This document shows, piece after piece, positions 25,377 through 32,427 of a stretch of 36,061 nt of DNA (the first letter of the stretch is position 1; each line of letters starts with the position of its first letter). The translations under genes were made by a program, and so were the position numbers. Under the pieces are notes generated by a model, which was given only the letters and a program-made list of their open reading frames with translations, made no database searches and had not been told where the DNA came from. The stretch is taken from positions 1 to 36,061 of the forward strand of contig CAYTOJ010000002.1 in assembly GCA_964439415.1 (NCBI GenBank), read 5' to 3'. Source of the stretch: CAYTOJ01 sp964439415. Its GTDB lineage: Bacteria > Pseudomonadota > Alphaproteobacteria > Rickettsiales > CAZAGG01.

Positions 25377-26474
25377 ATGAAAAAATCAGTTGCGCTTGTT
25401 ATCTCGCTAATGGCTGCAAGCGGTTGCAGCATGAAGGATGGCTTTAAAAGCAGCGATAGCGGCAGCAAGGCGCATCCGGTTTATGGTAATTTCAAGCTTG
25501 GCTCACCTTACCAGGTGGCGGGTGAATGGCAGTATCCGTTATATGATGGGAAATATGAGGAAACCGGCATGGCATCCTGGTATGGCCCGGGGTTTCATGG
25601 CAATAAAACCGCAAACGGCGCTACGTTCGATGCCAACGCGCTGACTGCCGCGCACCGAACCCTGCCTATGCCATCCCTGGTGAATGTAACCAATCTGGAG
25701 AACGGCAAAAGCGTCACCCTGTTAGTGAACGATCGTGGGCCATTTAAGAAAAACCGGATTATTGATGTATCTAAAAGCGCGGCAGAAAAACTGGACATGA
25801 TGGCCACAGGCACGGCGAAAGTGCGAGTGCGCTTTTTAAAGCAGGATACCGAACAGCTATGGGCGGCGCTTGGCATGGGCAGCATCACCAACCGTTATGC
25901 GCAAAGCCTGAAACCTGCACCAAAAGCCATTTATAAAACCGAGGACAGTTATATAGCCGCTAATACCGGCATGGGCAGCGGCGTTATCTCCATAAGGGAT
26001 GTTATGCCACCGCGCAGCAGCACCGCAAAGCTTGATGATATAATCGCTCAGGATGTTTCAATGGCAGCGGTGAGTGGCGCGGCAAAAGGCGGCACGGGCT
26101 TTGACAATCTGGCTCCCGCCGCTGGAAATAAAAACCAGAAGGAAAACACAGTGAATGTGCTGGGCAGGTCAGAAAACTCCCCTGCCCCAATCAAGTCTGA
26201 AAAGGCGGAAGCTAAGAAAGTCACCGAAAAAGACTCTAAAGATACTCAGGCTAATTTCATACAGGTTGGCATATTCAAACAAAAAGAGAACGCGGTTAAA
26301 GCATCTGGTTCAGTATCATCCATCGGCAAGCTGGATATCGCTGAAATAAGCAAGGAAAACGGCAAATTATACAAGCTGCTGCTGGGGCCTTTTAAAACCG
26401 CAAAACATGCTGCTGAGGCGCTTGATAAAGTAAAAAACATCGGCCTGGCTGATGCAAAGTTGATAAGCCAATAA
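25377..26474 (+). CDS. rlpA: RlpA-type septal lytic transglycosylase with SPOR domain
   Basis: 365 residues from the ATG at 25377, chosen because GGGAG lies just ahead of it; an ATG 18 nt upstream precedes that site. The N-terminus MKKSVALVISLMAASGCS is a signal with a weak lipobox (ASGC), so it is probably a lipoprotein. The double-psi beta-barrel follows: GMASWYGPGFHGNKTANGAT, FDANALTAAHRTLP and VLLVNDRGPF-like LLVNDRGPFKKNRIIDVS, with the catalytic Asp/His region visible. A low-complexity linker leads to a C-terminal SPOR domain (about 295-365; NFIQVGIFKQKENAVKAS, YKLLLGPFKTAKHAAEAL), which binds denuded septal glycan. The protein acts at division sites. Confidence 0.95.
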   Translation: MKKSVALVISLMAASGCSMKDGFKSSDSGSKAHPVYGNFKLGSPYQVAGEWQYPLYDGKYEETGMASWYGPGFHGNKTANGATFDANALTAAHRTLPMPSLVNVTNLENGKSVTLLVNDRGPFKKNRIIDVSKSAAEKLDMMATGTAKVRVRFLKQDTEQLWAALGMGSITNRYAQSLKPAPKAIYKTEDSYIAANTGMGSGVISIRDVMPPRSSTAKLDDIIAQDVSMAAVSGAAKGGTGFDNLAPAAGNKNQKENTVNVLGRSENSPAPIKSEKAEAKKVTEKDSKDTQANFIQVGIFKQKENAVKASGSVSSIGKLDIAEISKENGKLYKLLLGPFKTAKHAAEALDKVKNIGLADAKLISQ

Positions 26475-26480
26475 GAGTAA

Positions 26481-26676
26481 AGGGCATCTCTATTAACTCG
26501 CTTATGCGAGCTTGAGTAGCGCGAAGCGAACATCGCAAAAACGCAAGTGTACTTTAGGGTACATGCGGATTTAAGAGCTAAGATTAGTTACCAAATGAGT
26601 AAACCTCATTTGTGTAGCTTAGCGCAGCCAGCGACAAGCAAATTTGCCGCAGAAGTAGAGTTAATAGATGTGCCCT
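26481..26676. repeat. Palindromic element B2 (family B) with an internal extra hairpin
   Basis: 196 bp bounded by near-perfect 19-bp inverted ends (agggcatctctattaactc at 26481-26499; gagttaatagatgtgccct at 26658-26676). These differ in sequence from the B1 ends although the inner core (gcgcgaagcgaacatcgca, tgtactttagggtaca) is shared. An extra stem near 26577-26624 (gctaag...aaatgag / ctcattt...cttagc) is absent from B1. It begins 6 nt after the rlpA stop. Confidence 0.88.
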
Positions 26677-26723
26677 AAAATTATCAATTGTGCTTGATAG
26701 CCTGTAGCTGCTAGAAGCAGTGC

Positions 26724-27869
26724 ATGATTTCCATATTCAAGACATTACCCGGTTTCACAGCAATTGCCTTTATACTGCTCGCGCTTGCCCCGTCTACGCA
26801 GGCTATGGATACAGCGGCGCGGGAAGCGGTGATAATGGATTATGCATCCGGCGATATTCTCCTGGATAAAAATTCACTTGAGAAAATGCCGCCTTCCTCA
26901 ATGAGCAAACTGATGACGCTTTATGTTATGTTTGATCGTTTAAAGCGGGGCAAACTGAAGCTTGAGGATAAATTCCATGTCAGTGAAAAAGCCTGGAAAA
27001 TGGAAGGCTCCAGAATGTACCTCCAGGTAGATACCGATGTTAAGGTTGAGGATATTATACGCGGGATCATAGTGCAGTCCGGCAACGATGCCTGCGTAAC
27101 CGCCGCCGAAGGAATAGCAGGCACTGAAGAAGAATTTGTAAAGCTGATGAATGAAATGGCGGGTGACATAGGGCTCAAAGCCAGCCATTTCATGAACTCA
27201 ACTGGATTGCCGGATGATAATCACTACATGACCGCCGCTGACATTGCCACACTCTCCAAACGGCTGATTGATGATTTCCCGGAGTACTATCCATACTTTT
27301 CTGAAGTCAGTTTCACCTACAACGGTATTACCCAGCCAAACCGGAATCTGCTCCTTAATAAGGATATCGGCGTGGATGGCCTTAAAACCGGGCATACATC
27401 AGTAGCAGGATACGGCGTTGCCGTATCCGGAGTGAAAAACAACATGCGGCTGATTGTGGTAGTAAACGGCCTGTCCAGCATGGCAGAGCGTGCGCTTGAA
27501 GCGGAGCGGCTACTGCATTATGGCTTTTCCCAGTTTGAGCGGGTGGAAACCCTGGCCGCCAACCAGATAGCCACTAAAATTCCTGTCCATATGGGGGCTG
27601 AAAGCAGCGTTCCTGCCATAGTAGCTAAGAGCCTGACTGTCACTGTACCAAAATCATCATCCGCAATGACAGTAAAAGCCATATATGACGCGCCTGTAAA
27701 AGCCCCGGTAAAGCAGGGTGATGTTATTGGAAAGGCCGTGGTATTAAGTGGTGACAGGCAATGGTCACAAAATTTGATAGCGGCAGAGGATGTTGAGAGA
27801 AAAAGTGGAATCAGTTGGTTCCTTGCCAATATCAGCGATAATTTTAATCACATTTTCAGCCGTGATTAA
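26724..27869 (+). CDS. dacA: D-alanyl-D-alanine carboxypeptidase (PBP5/6 type)
   Basis: 381 residues. The signal peptide ends near APSTQA (27). The three active-site motifs of class C low-mass PBPs are present: SMSK (Ser59, Lys62), SGN (119-121) and KTG (221-223). A C-terminal beta domain (about 275-360) and a final amphipathic stretch (SWFLANISDNFNHIFSRD) suit membrane attachment. The enzyme trims the terminal D-Ala from pentapeptide stems in the periplasm. It follows rlpA after element B2 and precedes tmk by 6 nt, an order seen in many alphaproteobacteria. The dacA symbol is by family; dacC/dacF-type names are equally possible. Confidence 0.94.
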   Translation: MISIFKTLPGFTAIAFILLALAPSTQAMDTAAREAVIMDYASGDILLDKNSLEKMPPSSMSKLMTLYVMFDRLKRGKLKLEDKFHVSEKAWKMEGSRMYLQVDTDVKVEDIIRGIIVQSGNDACVTAAEGIAGTEEEFVKLMNEMAGDIGLKASHFMNSTGLPDDNHYMTAADIATLSKRLIDDFPEYYPYFSEVSFTYNGITQPNRNLLLNKDIGVDGLKTGHTSVAGYGVAVSGVKNNMRLIVVVNGLSSMAERALEAERLLHYGFSQFERVETLAANQIATKIPVHMGAESSVPAIVAKSLTVTVPKSSSAMTVKAIYDAPVKAPVKQGDVIGKAVVLSGDRQWSQNLIAAEDVERKSGISWFLANISDNFNHIFSRD

Positions 27870-27875
27870 TAATTA

Positions 27876-28487
27876 ATGGCATTTATTACATTTGAGGGGA
27901 TTGAGGGTTCAGGCAAAAGCACTCAGTGCAGATTGCTGGCTGAGAAGCTGAAAACTAATGGCCATGAAGTTCTGCTTACACGCGAACCGGGTGGAACTAT
28001 CACCGCTGATAACATCCGCTCGCTGCTGCTGAATCCTGACATTCAGTTATTGCCGGAGAGTGAATTGCTGCTTTTCCTCGCCGCCCGCTTTGATCATGTA
28101 GAACGGGTAATCAAACCGACGCTACAGAGCGGCAAAACGGTTATATGCGATAGATTCACCGATTCCACTATTGCCTACCAGGCCTATGGCCGGAGTTTAG
28201 ATATAAACCTGATTCATGATATATCAGGGCGTTTGTTTGATAAGTGCAAGCCCGATATAACAGTGCTGCTGGATATGGACGCAGAGCAGGCGCTAGCTAG
28301 AATCAAGCGGCGCGATGCAAAGCAGGATCGCATAGAACAGATGCCGCTGCAATTTCATACCCGGGTTAGGGAAGGTTTCCTAACGCTTGCGGGGCTAGAA
28401 CCAGAGCGATTCATAACAATAAACGCCTGCAATAATGAACAACGAACAGCCCAGGAAATAATTGAAAAGATTCAGCCTTTGCTGTAA
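27876..28487 (+). CDS. tmk: Thymidylate kinase
   Basis: 203 residues, usual length. P-loop FEGIEGSGKST (residues 6-16), substrate-binding LLTREPGGT, CDRFTDSTIAYQAYGR with the DR motif, and a LID region around RIKRRDAKQDRIEQ. It phosphorylates dTMP to dTDP in the cytoplasm with ATP. The gene is 6 nt downstream of the carboxypeptidase and so is probably co-transcribed; holB, which often follows tmk in related bacteria, is not present, and lptC follows after 9 nt. Confidence 0.96.
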   Translation: MAFITFEGIEGSGKSTQCRLLAEKLKTNGHEVLLTREPGGTITADNIRSLLLNPDIQLLPESELLLFLAARFDHVERVIKPTLQSGKTVICDRFTDSTIAYQAYGRSLDINLIHDISGRLFDKCKPDITVLLDMDAEQALARIKRRDAKQDRIEQMPLQFHTRVREGFLTLAGLEPERFITINACNNEQRTAQEIIEKIQPLL

Positions 28488-28496
28488 GTATACCTG

Positions 28497-29111
28497 ATGC
28501 AATCACTGCCACATCAATCGCTGTTCCTAAGGCTCACACGTTATACCCGTTTTGTGATATACACAAAATACGGGCTATTGCTGCTTTTTTTCATCATAAT
28601 AGGCTATATAGCCATACGCGCTAACTATGCCGGAAGCGGCCATAAATTCAATCTGGTATTCTCCGGGGTCAGTGCTGGTGCGCCGGGCGAAGTGCCCCGC
28701 ATGAATAACCCGCGCCTGCAGGGTATTGATGATTCTGGCCGCGCGTATAATATCACCAGCGAATACGCCCAACAGGTAAAGTCCGACCTGGTGCGCATGA
28801 AAAAGGTGCAGGGGGATCTCACCATGAAGGATGGATCATGGGTATCATTAATTTCTGAATGGGCTGACCTGAATCCGCAGACCAAATTACTTATCCTTGG
28901 TGGCAAGGCCAACTTGTATCACGATAAAGGCTACGAATTCCATGCAACCCAGGTGAATATTGATTTAAACACCAATACAGCATCCAGTATTGAAGCGGTT
29001 GAAGGGCAAGGCCCCATAGGGCGCATCACAGCTAACAGTTTCACCCTTGATGCTGTAAGCTCAAAAATCAGATTCAAAGGCAACGTCAAGCTCACGGTAA
29101 ATCAGTTATGA
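28497..29111 (+). CDS. lptC: LPS export periplasmic/membrane protein LptC
   Basis: 204 residues. An N-terminal transmembrane helix (YGLLLLFFIIIGYIAIRANY) anchors a periplasmic beta-jellyroll with MNNPRLQGIDDSGRAYNITS, AQQVKSDLVRMKKVQGDLTM and, at the end, ITANSFTLDAVSSKIRFKGN, typical of LptC (YrbK). It passes lipopolysaccharide from the LptB2FG extractor to LptA. The stop overlaps the lptA start (ATGA at 29108-29111), so translation is coupled. Confidence 0.9.
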   Translation: MQSLPHQSLFLRLTRYTRFVIYTKYGLLLLFFIIIGYIAIRANYAGSGHKFNLVFSGVSAGAPGEVPRMNNPRLQGIDDSGRAYNITSEYAQQVKSDLVRMKKVQGDLTMKDGSWVSLISEWADLNPQTKLLILGGKANLYHDKGYEFHATQVNIDLNTNTASSIEAVEGQGPIGRITANSFTLDAVSSKIRFKGNVKLTVNQL

Positions 29112-29671
29112 AGTTCAGGATGCTTTTTATTATATCATCCACAGTCCAGCTGTTTGGTGTGGCTGGGTTTAATAGTGCGCAGGCTGTGACAGACTCTCCA
29201 TTCGGCAACGATTCCGACAAACCAATCAACATAACCGCTGATTCCCTGGAGGTGGACGATAAATCCAAACTCGCGGTGTTCCGTGGCAATGTTAATGCCG
29301 TTCAGGGCACGGTGGACTTAAAAGCTGATGTTATGAAAGTCTACTACAGCCCTGATGCTTCCAATTCCGGCAAGGAAGGGGAGAGTGCGCAGAAAATATC
29401 TAAAATCATTACCGAAGGGAATGTGAAAATAATTTCCGAAGGCCAGTCCGCCAGCAGTAAATTCGGTAATTACGATGTCACAAAATCCCTGATTACCATG
29501 ACTGGCGATGTTGTGCTGAGGAAAGATCAGAATGTACTTAACGGCCAGAAATTTGAGTACGACCTGCAAACCGGTAAAAGCCGCCTTATCAGCCCAGCAC
29601 CATCCAGCACTGCGGGCGCGCAGCAGAACGAGAAAGGGCGCGTAAAAGCGCTGTTTATCCCGGAGAAATAA
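29108..29671 (+). CDS. lptA: LPS transport periplasmic bridge protein LptA
   Basis: 187 residues. A signal peptide (ends near NSAQAV) is followed by the OstA-type fold: PINITADSLEVDDKSKLAVF, RGNVNAVQGTVDLKADVMKV, ITEGNVKIISEGQSASSKFG and ITMTGDVVLRKDQNVLNGQK. LptA forms the bridge carrying LPS across the periplasm to LptD. The gene is coupled to lptC by a 4-nt overlap. lptB, which usually follows, is missing; a partial family-B repeat and a small Gln/Asn-rich gene come next. Confidence 0.94.
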   Translation: MKFRMLFIISSTVQLFGVAGFNSAQAVTDSPFGNDSDKPINITADSLEVDDKSKLAVFRGNVNAVQGTVDLKADVMKVYYSPDASNSGKEGESAQKISKIITEGNVKIISEGQSASSKFGNYDVTKSLITMTGDVVLRKDQNVLNGQKFEYDLQTGKSRLISPAPSSTAGAQQNEKGRVKALFIPEK

Positions 29672-29674
29672 ACC

Positions 29675-29734
29675 CTTAGCGCAGCCAGCGACAAGCAAAT
29701 TTGCCAGCGCAGTAGAGTTTGGAGAGAAAAGTCT
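29675..29734. repeat. Partial family-B element B3 after lptA
   Basis: About 60 bp matching the right half of B1 and B2 (agcgacaagcaaatttgcca, gcagtagagtttggagag). The left half and its terminal repeat are missing, so it is a remnant. It starts 3 nt after the lptA stop. The rest of the gap to 29855 contains no gene that I can see. Confidence 0.8.
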
Positions 29735-29855
29735 CTTTTAGTGGCTCTTGATTATCAGGCCTACGCCTTCCTATCGCTTATCTATGCGCTCTCCTCTAGG
29801 TTTTCCTGACCTGCACGGAATTATCCTCAGGTAAAACAATTATCAGGAGAATGTT

Positions 29856-30038
29856 ATGAATAACTCTCAGCAGAATACCACTCAGAAAAATCAGAATGAT
29901 CAGGCTTCCAACCAATCCGGCAAAAATAATAATATGCAGGATAAAAATCAGGAGCAGGATCCAAGCAAAAAGCAGAATGAATCATACGGGGCACAAGGCC
30001 GCAGCAACCGTGAGGAAAGCAAAAGCTCACGCAACTAG
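29856..30038 (+). CDS. Small Gln/Asn/Ser-rich hydrophilic protein, function unknown
   Basis: 60 residues, very polar and probably disordered (MNNSQQNTTQKNQNDQASNQ; later KNNNMQDKNQEQDPSKKQNE). No hydrophobic segment, motif or recognised family. Support for a real gene is the strong Shine-Dalgarno AGGAGA 5 nt before the ATG, and a strong intrinsic terminator 45 nt past the stop, so it looks like a complete one-gene unit. Small hydrophilic proteins of this kind are often stress-induced, but that is speculation here. The A-rich Gln/Asn/Lys codons give it a composition unlike its neighbours. Confidence 0.65.
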   Translation: MNNSQQNTTQKNQNDQASNQSGKNNNMQDKNQEQDPSKKQNESYGAQGRSNREESKSSRN

Positions 30039-30042
30039 TGAA

Positions 30043-30078
30043 TCAGATACTGATTTTTCTTCAGATACTGATTTTTCT
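30043..30078. repeat. Perfect tandem 18-mer duplication
   Basis: Two exact head-to-tail copies of tcagatactgatttttct (30043-30060, 30061-30078) lie between the stop of the small Gln/Asn-rich gene and its terminator. Each unit contains the short palindrome tcag-ata-ctga. Confidence 0.92.
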
Positions 30079-30082
30079 ACAG

Positions 30083-30111
30083 AAAAAACCGGGCATAACG
30101 CCCGGTTTTTT
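30083..30111 (+). terminator. Rho-independent terminator
   Basis: A 12-bp perfect stem (aaaaaaccgggc, loop ataac, gcccggtttttt) with a run of T in its 3' arm. It lies 45 nt after the stop of the small Gln/Asn-rich gene and probably ends that transcript; A-runs on the other side could let it work in both directions. Confidence 0.92.
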
Positions 30112-30114
30112 AAT

Positions 30115-30169
30115 ATATACCGCTATCGTTTGAAGTGCCTCAATTTTCTCTTTCACTCCGGCGGTATAT
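30115..30169. repeat. Single-hairpin element with ATATAC ends
   Basis: A 9-bp perfect inverted repeat (atataccgc at 30115-30123, gcggtatat at 30161-30169) with a 37-nt loop. The end sequence ATATAC is shared with the A and D families, and the inner tttgaagtgc recalls the loop of hairpin 2 of family A. Probably a solo or decayed arm. Confidence 0.6.
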
Positions 30170-30297
30170 CTTTTGTTTGTGGCAAATCTTACAAAATAAA
30201 AACCCCGTAAAATTCATAAAGTTCCAACAGCACTGACAACAGCTTCGGCGCGAATAATATATCTTGAATAACGCACTTCTGTTTGTATGCTTTTCGT

Positions 30298-30717
30298 ATG
30301 AAGGCATTGACTAGGAACAGTCTTATATCTCTGGCAACGGCAGCAGCCTTCCTTCTGCATGTTCTATTACCCTTCTTTGCCGTTTATCAGTTGTCTGTTT
30401 CAAGCTCCAGGGTGATTCCTCCCCTTTTTGGTGAAAAGGTAATTCTCTGCAGCAGTGAGGGATTCAAACTGGTAAACTGGAGTGACCTGCGGGATGATAA
30501 AAAACTCCCCAGCCCACATAAACAATACCAATGCGCATTATGTTATGTGTCTGCACATGTGCAGGGTATTTACTCCACTAAAGCAGAACTTGTTTCCACT
30601 TCACAAATTTCAAATTATTATAAACTTCCATTCCTATTACACCAGAATTCTGCTTCACGCGAATTAACCTGGCTGGCATTTCTTACCCGCTCACCACCAT
30701 TATCCTCCGCCGTTTAA
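30298..30717 (+). CDS. DUF2946-like small membrane/secreted protein with CxxC motif
   Basis: 139 residues from ATG 30298; a TTG 15 nt upstream would add five residues. An N-terminal hydrophobic helix (SLATAAAFLLHVLLPFFAVY) acts as a signal or anchor. It is followed by a CALC motif within QYQCALCYVSAHVQG, and a short tail with FLTRSPPLSS. The size, CxxC-x(4)-H arrangement and RxPP-type tail resemble DUF2946 proteins, often found with copper-related outer-membrane genes. The next gene encodes a Met/His-rich barrel, which supports a metal link. No reaction is known. Element A3 begins 1 nt after its stop. Confidence 0.6.
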   Translation: MKALTRNSLISLATAAAFLLHVLLPFFAVYQLSVSSSRVIPPLFGEKVILCSSEGFKLVNWSDLRDDKKLPSPHKQYQCALCYVSAHVQGIYSTKAELVSTSQISNYYKLPFLLHQNSASRELTWLAFLTRSPPLSSAV

Positions 30718-30718
30718 C

Positions 30719-30857
30719 TATACCTATCGCACTTCAAGAGTGCGGTAGGTATATTTTTTTATGTTTTGCGCATGGCCGCCAAGCCAGCCCCATGCGCGTC
30801 TATACTGCTCGCGTTATAAATGCAAAGAATCTGCACTCTTCATACGCGAGCAGTATA
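30719..30857 (-). repeat. Double-hairpin element A3 (family A), probably acting as terminator
   Basis: Reverse orientation to A1. Hairpin 2 comes first on the plus strand (tatacctatcgcac ... gtgcggtaggtata, one G-U pair) and is directly followed by seven T, so it resembles an intrinsic terminator for the DUF2946-like gene. Hairpin 1 has a 13-bp stem (tatactgctcgcg with cgcgagcagtata). It begins 1 nt after the stop codon. Confidence 0.9.
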
Positions 30858-30890
30858 ATAAATTTAATCAAATTACGAAGGATAATACTT

Positions 30891-31916
30891 ATGCGAAAAT
30901 TTTTATGCGCAGGCATTAGTGTGCTTGCAATTACTTATGCCGAAACAACTACTGCCAATATACCACTTATTCGTCCGGCAGACCATGCGCCGATTGGCGT
31001 AATGGGAGATCATCTCCATAAAAAAGGCGAATGGATGGTTGGATACCGCTATGCCCAATCTTCCACTTCCGGATACCGCAGTGCCTCGCGCAGTCTGAGC
31101 AATGCCGATGTTATGCATCAGTATGGCGAAGCAGCAACTGAAATGGACATGGGAATGCACATGTTTGAAGTAATGTACGGCATTACCGATAACTTTAACA
31201 TTATGATCATGCCGCAGTATATGCAGATGGAAATGCTGCATAAATCATCCCATGGGCATGGCCATTCCCATGAGCACAGCATAGAAGGCTTCGGCGATAC
31301 CGATGTCGTAGGATTATACTCTATATTCCGCCGTAAGAATGGCGAATATAATCACAAAGCCCATATCAACTTCGGTATCAGCCTTCCAACAGGCGCTATT
31401 GATAAGACTTTTACCGACCATCATCACAATGTTTATAATTTGCCATACAGTATGCAGTTTGGCAGCGGTACTTATGATCCTGTTATAGGGCTTACTTATA
31501 CAGGTAAATCAACTGACTGGTCATGGGGTGCGCAAACGCTGAATTATATTCGGCTTGGCAAGAACAATAACGGTTACAGGCAAGGCAATAAATATACCGC
31601 TAATACCTGGGTTGCAAAAAACATTGGCAAGTCGGTCAGTGCATCACTCCGGCTGGAGGGGGAGGCCTGGAATAATGTTTCGGGACTGGATAAATCCCTG
31701 CCCCGCACTGCAATAGCCGGGGCAGATCCTGATGAAGTGGCCGGGCGGCGCATACGTGCTCACGCCGGGCTTAACCTTCTTGGCGGAGAATCGCATGGCC
31801 TGCTAAGCAAACATCGGCTTGCCGTGGAAGTTGGCGCGCCCATATATCAGCATTACTCAGGGGCGCAGCCTGATGAGAAATACCGCTTTACTGTAGGCTG
31901 GCAGTTTGCTTTCTAA
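30891..31916 (+). CDS. Met/His-rich outer-membrane beta-barrel protein ('transporter' family), possibly copper-related
   Basis: 341 residues from the ATG at 30891, selected for its AAGGA ribosome site and signal peptide (MRKFLCAGISVLAITYAETTTA); the longer frame reads through element A3. The mature protein starts LIRPADHAPIGVMGDHLHKK and is rich in Met and His (MDMGMHMFEVMYG, MPQYMQMEMLH, HGHGHSHEHS). It has alternating beta-strand patterns and ends in Phe (FTVGWQFAF), as outer-membrane barrels do. Related proteins are annotated as 'transporter' and occur near copper genes. With the DUF2946-like neighbour, a role in copper or other soft-metal handling at the outer membrane is plausible but unproven. 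Confidence 0.72.
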   Translation: MRKFLCAGISVLAITYAETTTANIPLIRPADHAPIGVMGDHLHKKGEWMVGYRYAQSSTSGYRSASRSLSNADVMHQYGEAATEMDMGMHMFEVMYGITDNFNIMIMPQYMQMEMLHKSSHGHGHSHEHSIEGFGDTDVVGLYSIFRRKNGEYNHKAHINFGISLPTGAIDKTFTDHHHNVYNLPYSMQFGSGTYDPVIGLTYTGKSTDWSWGAQTLNYIRLGKNNNGYRQGNKYTANTWVAKNIGKSVSASLRLEGEAWNNVSGLDKSLPRTAIAGADPDEVAGRRIRAHAGLNLLGGESHGLLSKHRLAVEVGAPIYQHYSGAQPDEKYRFTVGWQFAF

Positions 31917-31973
31917 GCAACATATTGCATGTGGCGGGTGGATAATTCACACGCCACATTATGCACTTCAAAA

Positions 31974-32112
31974 TATACTGCTCGCGTCTCTGATGTGTGT
32001 TTTTTTGAGGTTAGTTTGCGAGCAGTATAGACTCGCATGGGGCTGGTGGGGAGGCCATGCGCAAAAAAATAAGATATATACTTATCGCACTCTTGAAGTG
32101 CGATAAGTATAT
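31974..32112 (+). repeat. Double-hairpin element A4 (family A)
   Basis: Same orientation as A1. Hairpin 1 pairs tatactgctcgc with gcgagcagtata. The linker carries catggggctggtggggaggcc. Hairpin 2 is a 16-bp perfect stem (atatacttatcgcact at 32076-32091 with 32097-32112), loop cttga. Hairpin 2 differs from A1 at paired positions, so pairing is retained. Together with A5 it fills most of the 511-base gap 31917-32427, in which I see no gene. Confidence 0.9.
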
Positions 32113-32209
32113 TGAGATTTCAGCGAATAAAACCATACTTCCTTTTGATTTGCTATTTGGGGCGCTAAACCTTATAAACCGCACTTTAATAAAACTGTAA
32201 TGGCATTGG

Positions 32210-32410
32210 TATATTGCTCGCGTATCTGATGTGCGGACTTAAGTGCAGTTAATCCGCGAGCAGTATACGTGCGCATGGGGCTGGATTGCCTGTCGTTTGA
32301 GGCTATGCCTACCGAAGCTTTAGCGTAGGTAGGTTTTAGCGAAGGATGAGCGGCCATGCGCAAACATATAAACAAGATACCTAAAACACACTTAAGTGTT
32401 TTGGGTATAT
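32210..32410 (+). repeat. Double-hairpin element A5 (family A) carrying a nested 62-bp insertion
   Basis: Hairpin 1 (tatattgctcgcg ... cgcgagcagtata) and hairpin 2 (atacctaaaacac ... gtgttttgggtat, one G-U pair) frame a linker split at 32289-32350 by a 62-bp insert. The insert holds ctaccgaagctttagcgtag, a repeat type seen widely and read as YAKASVG in reverse; a related stretch lies in the core of D3. Confidence 0.88.
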
Positions 32411-32427
32411 ATGCGAATCCTGGAACT

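Noticed and set aside
31906..32106. 66-residue plus-strand ORF ending in RTLEVR
   Set aside because: It is the open frame of element A4 joined to the end of the barrel gene, without a start signal.
32172..32375. 67-residue minus-strand ORF with PTYAKASVGIASNDRQ
   Set aside because: Encoded by A5 and its nested repeat; this peptide type is a common by-product of a widespread genomic repeat.
7069..32410. CRISPR-like repeats
   Set aside because: The repeats are dispersed, in both orientations, and vary in sequence; there are no regular spacers and no cas genes.
1083..32410. Insertion sequence or prophage as source of the elements
   Set aside because: No transposase, integrase or phage gene is visible in any frame of the window; the elements are non-coding or read only through host ORFs.
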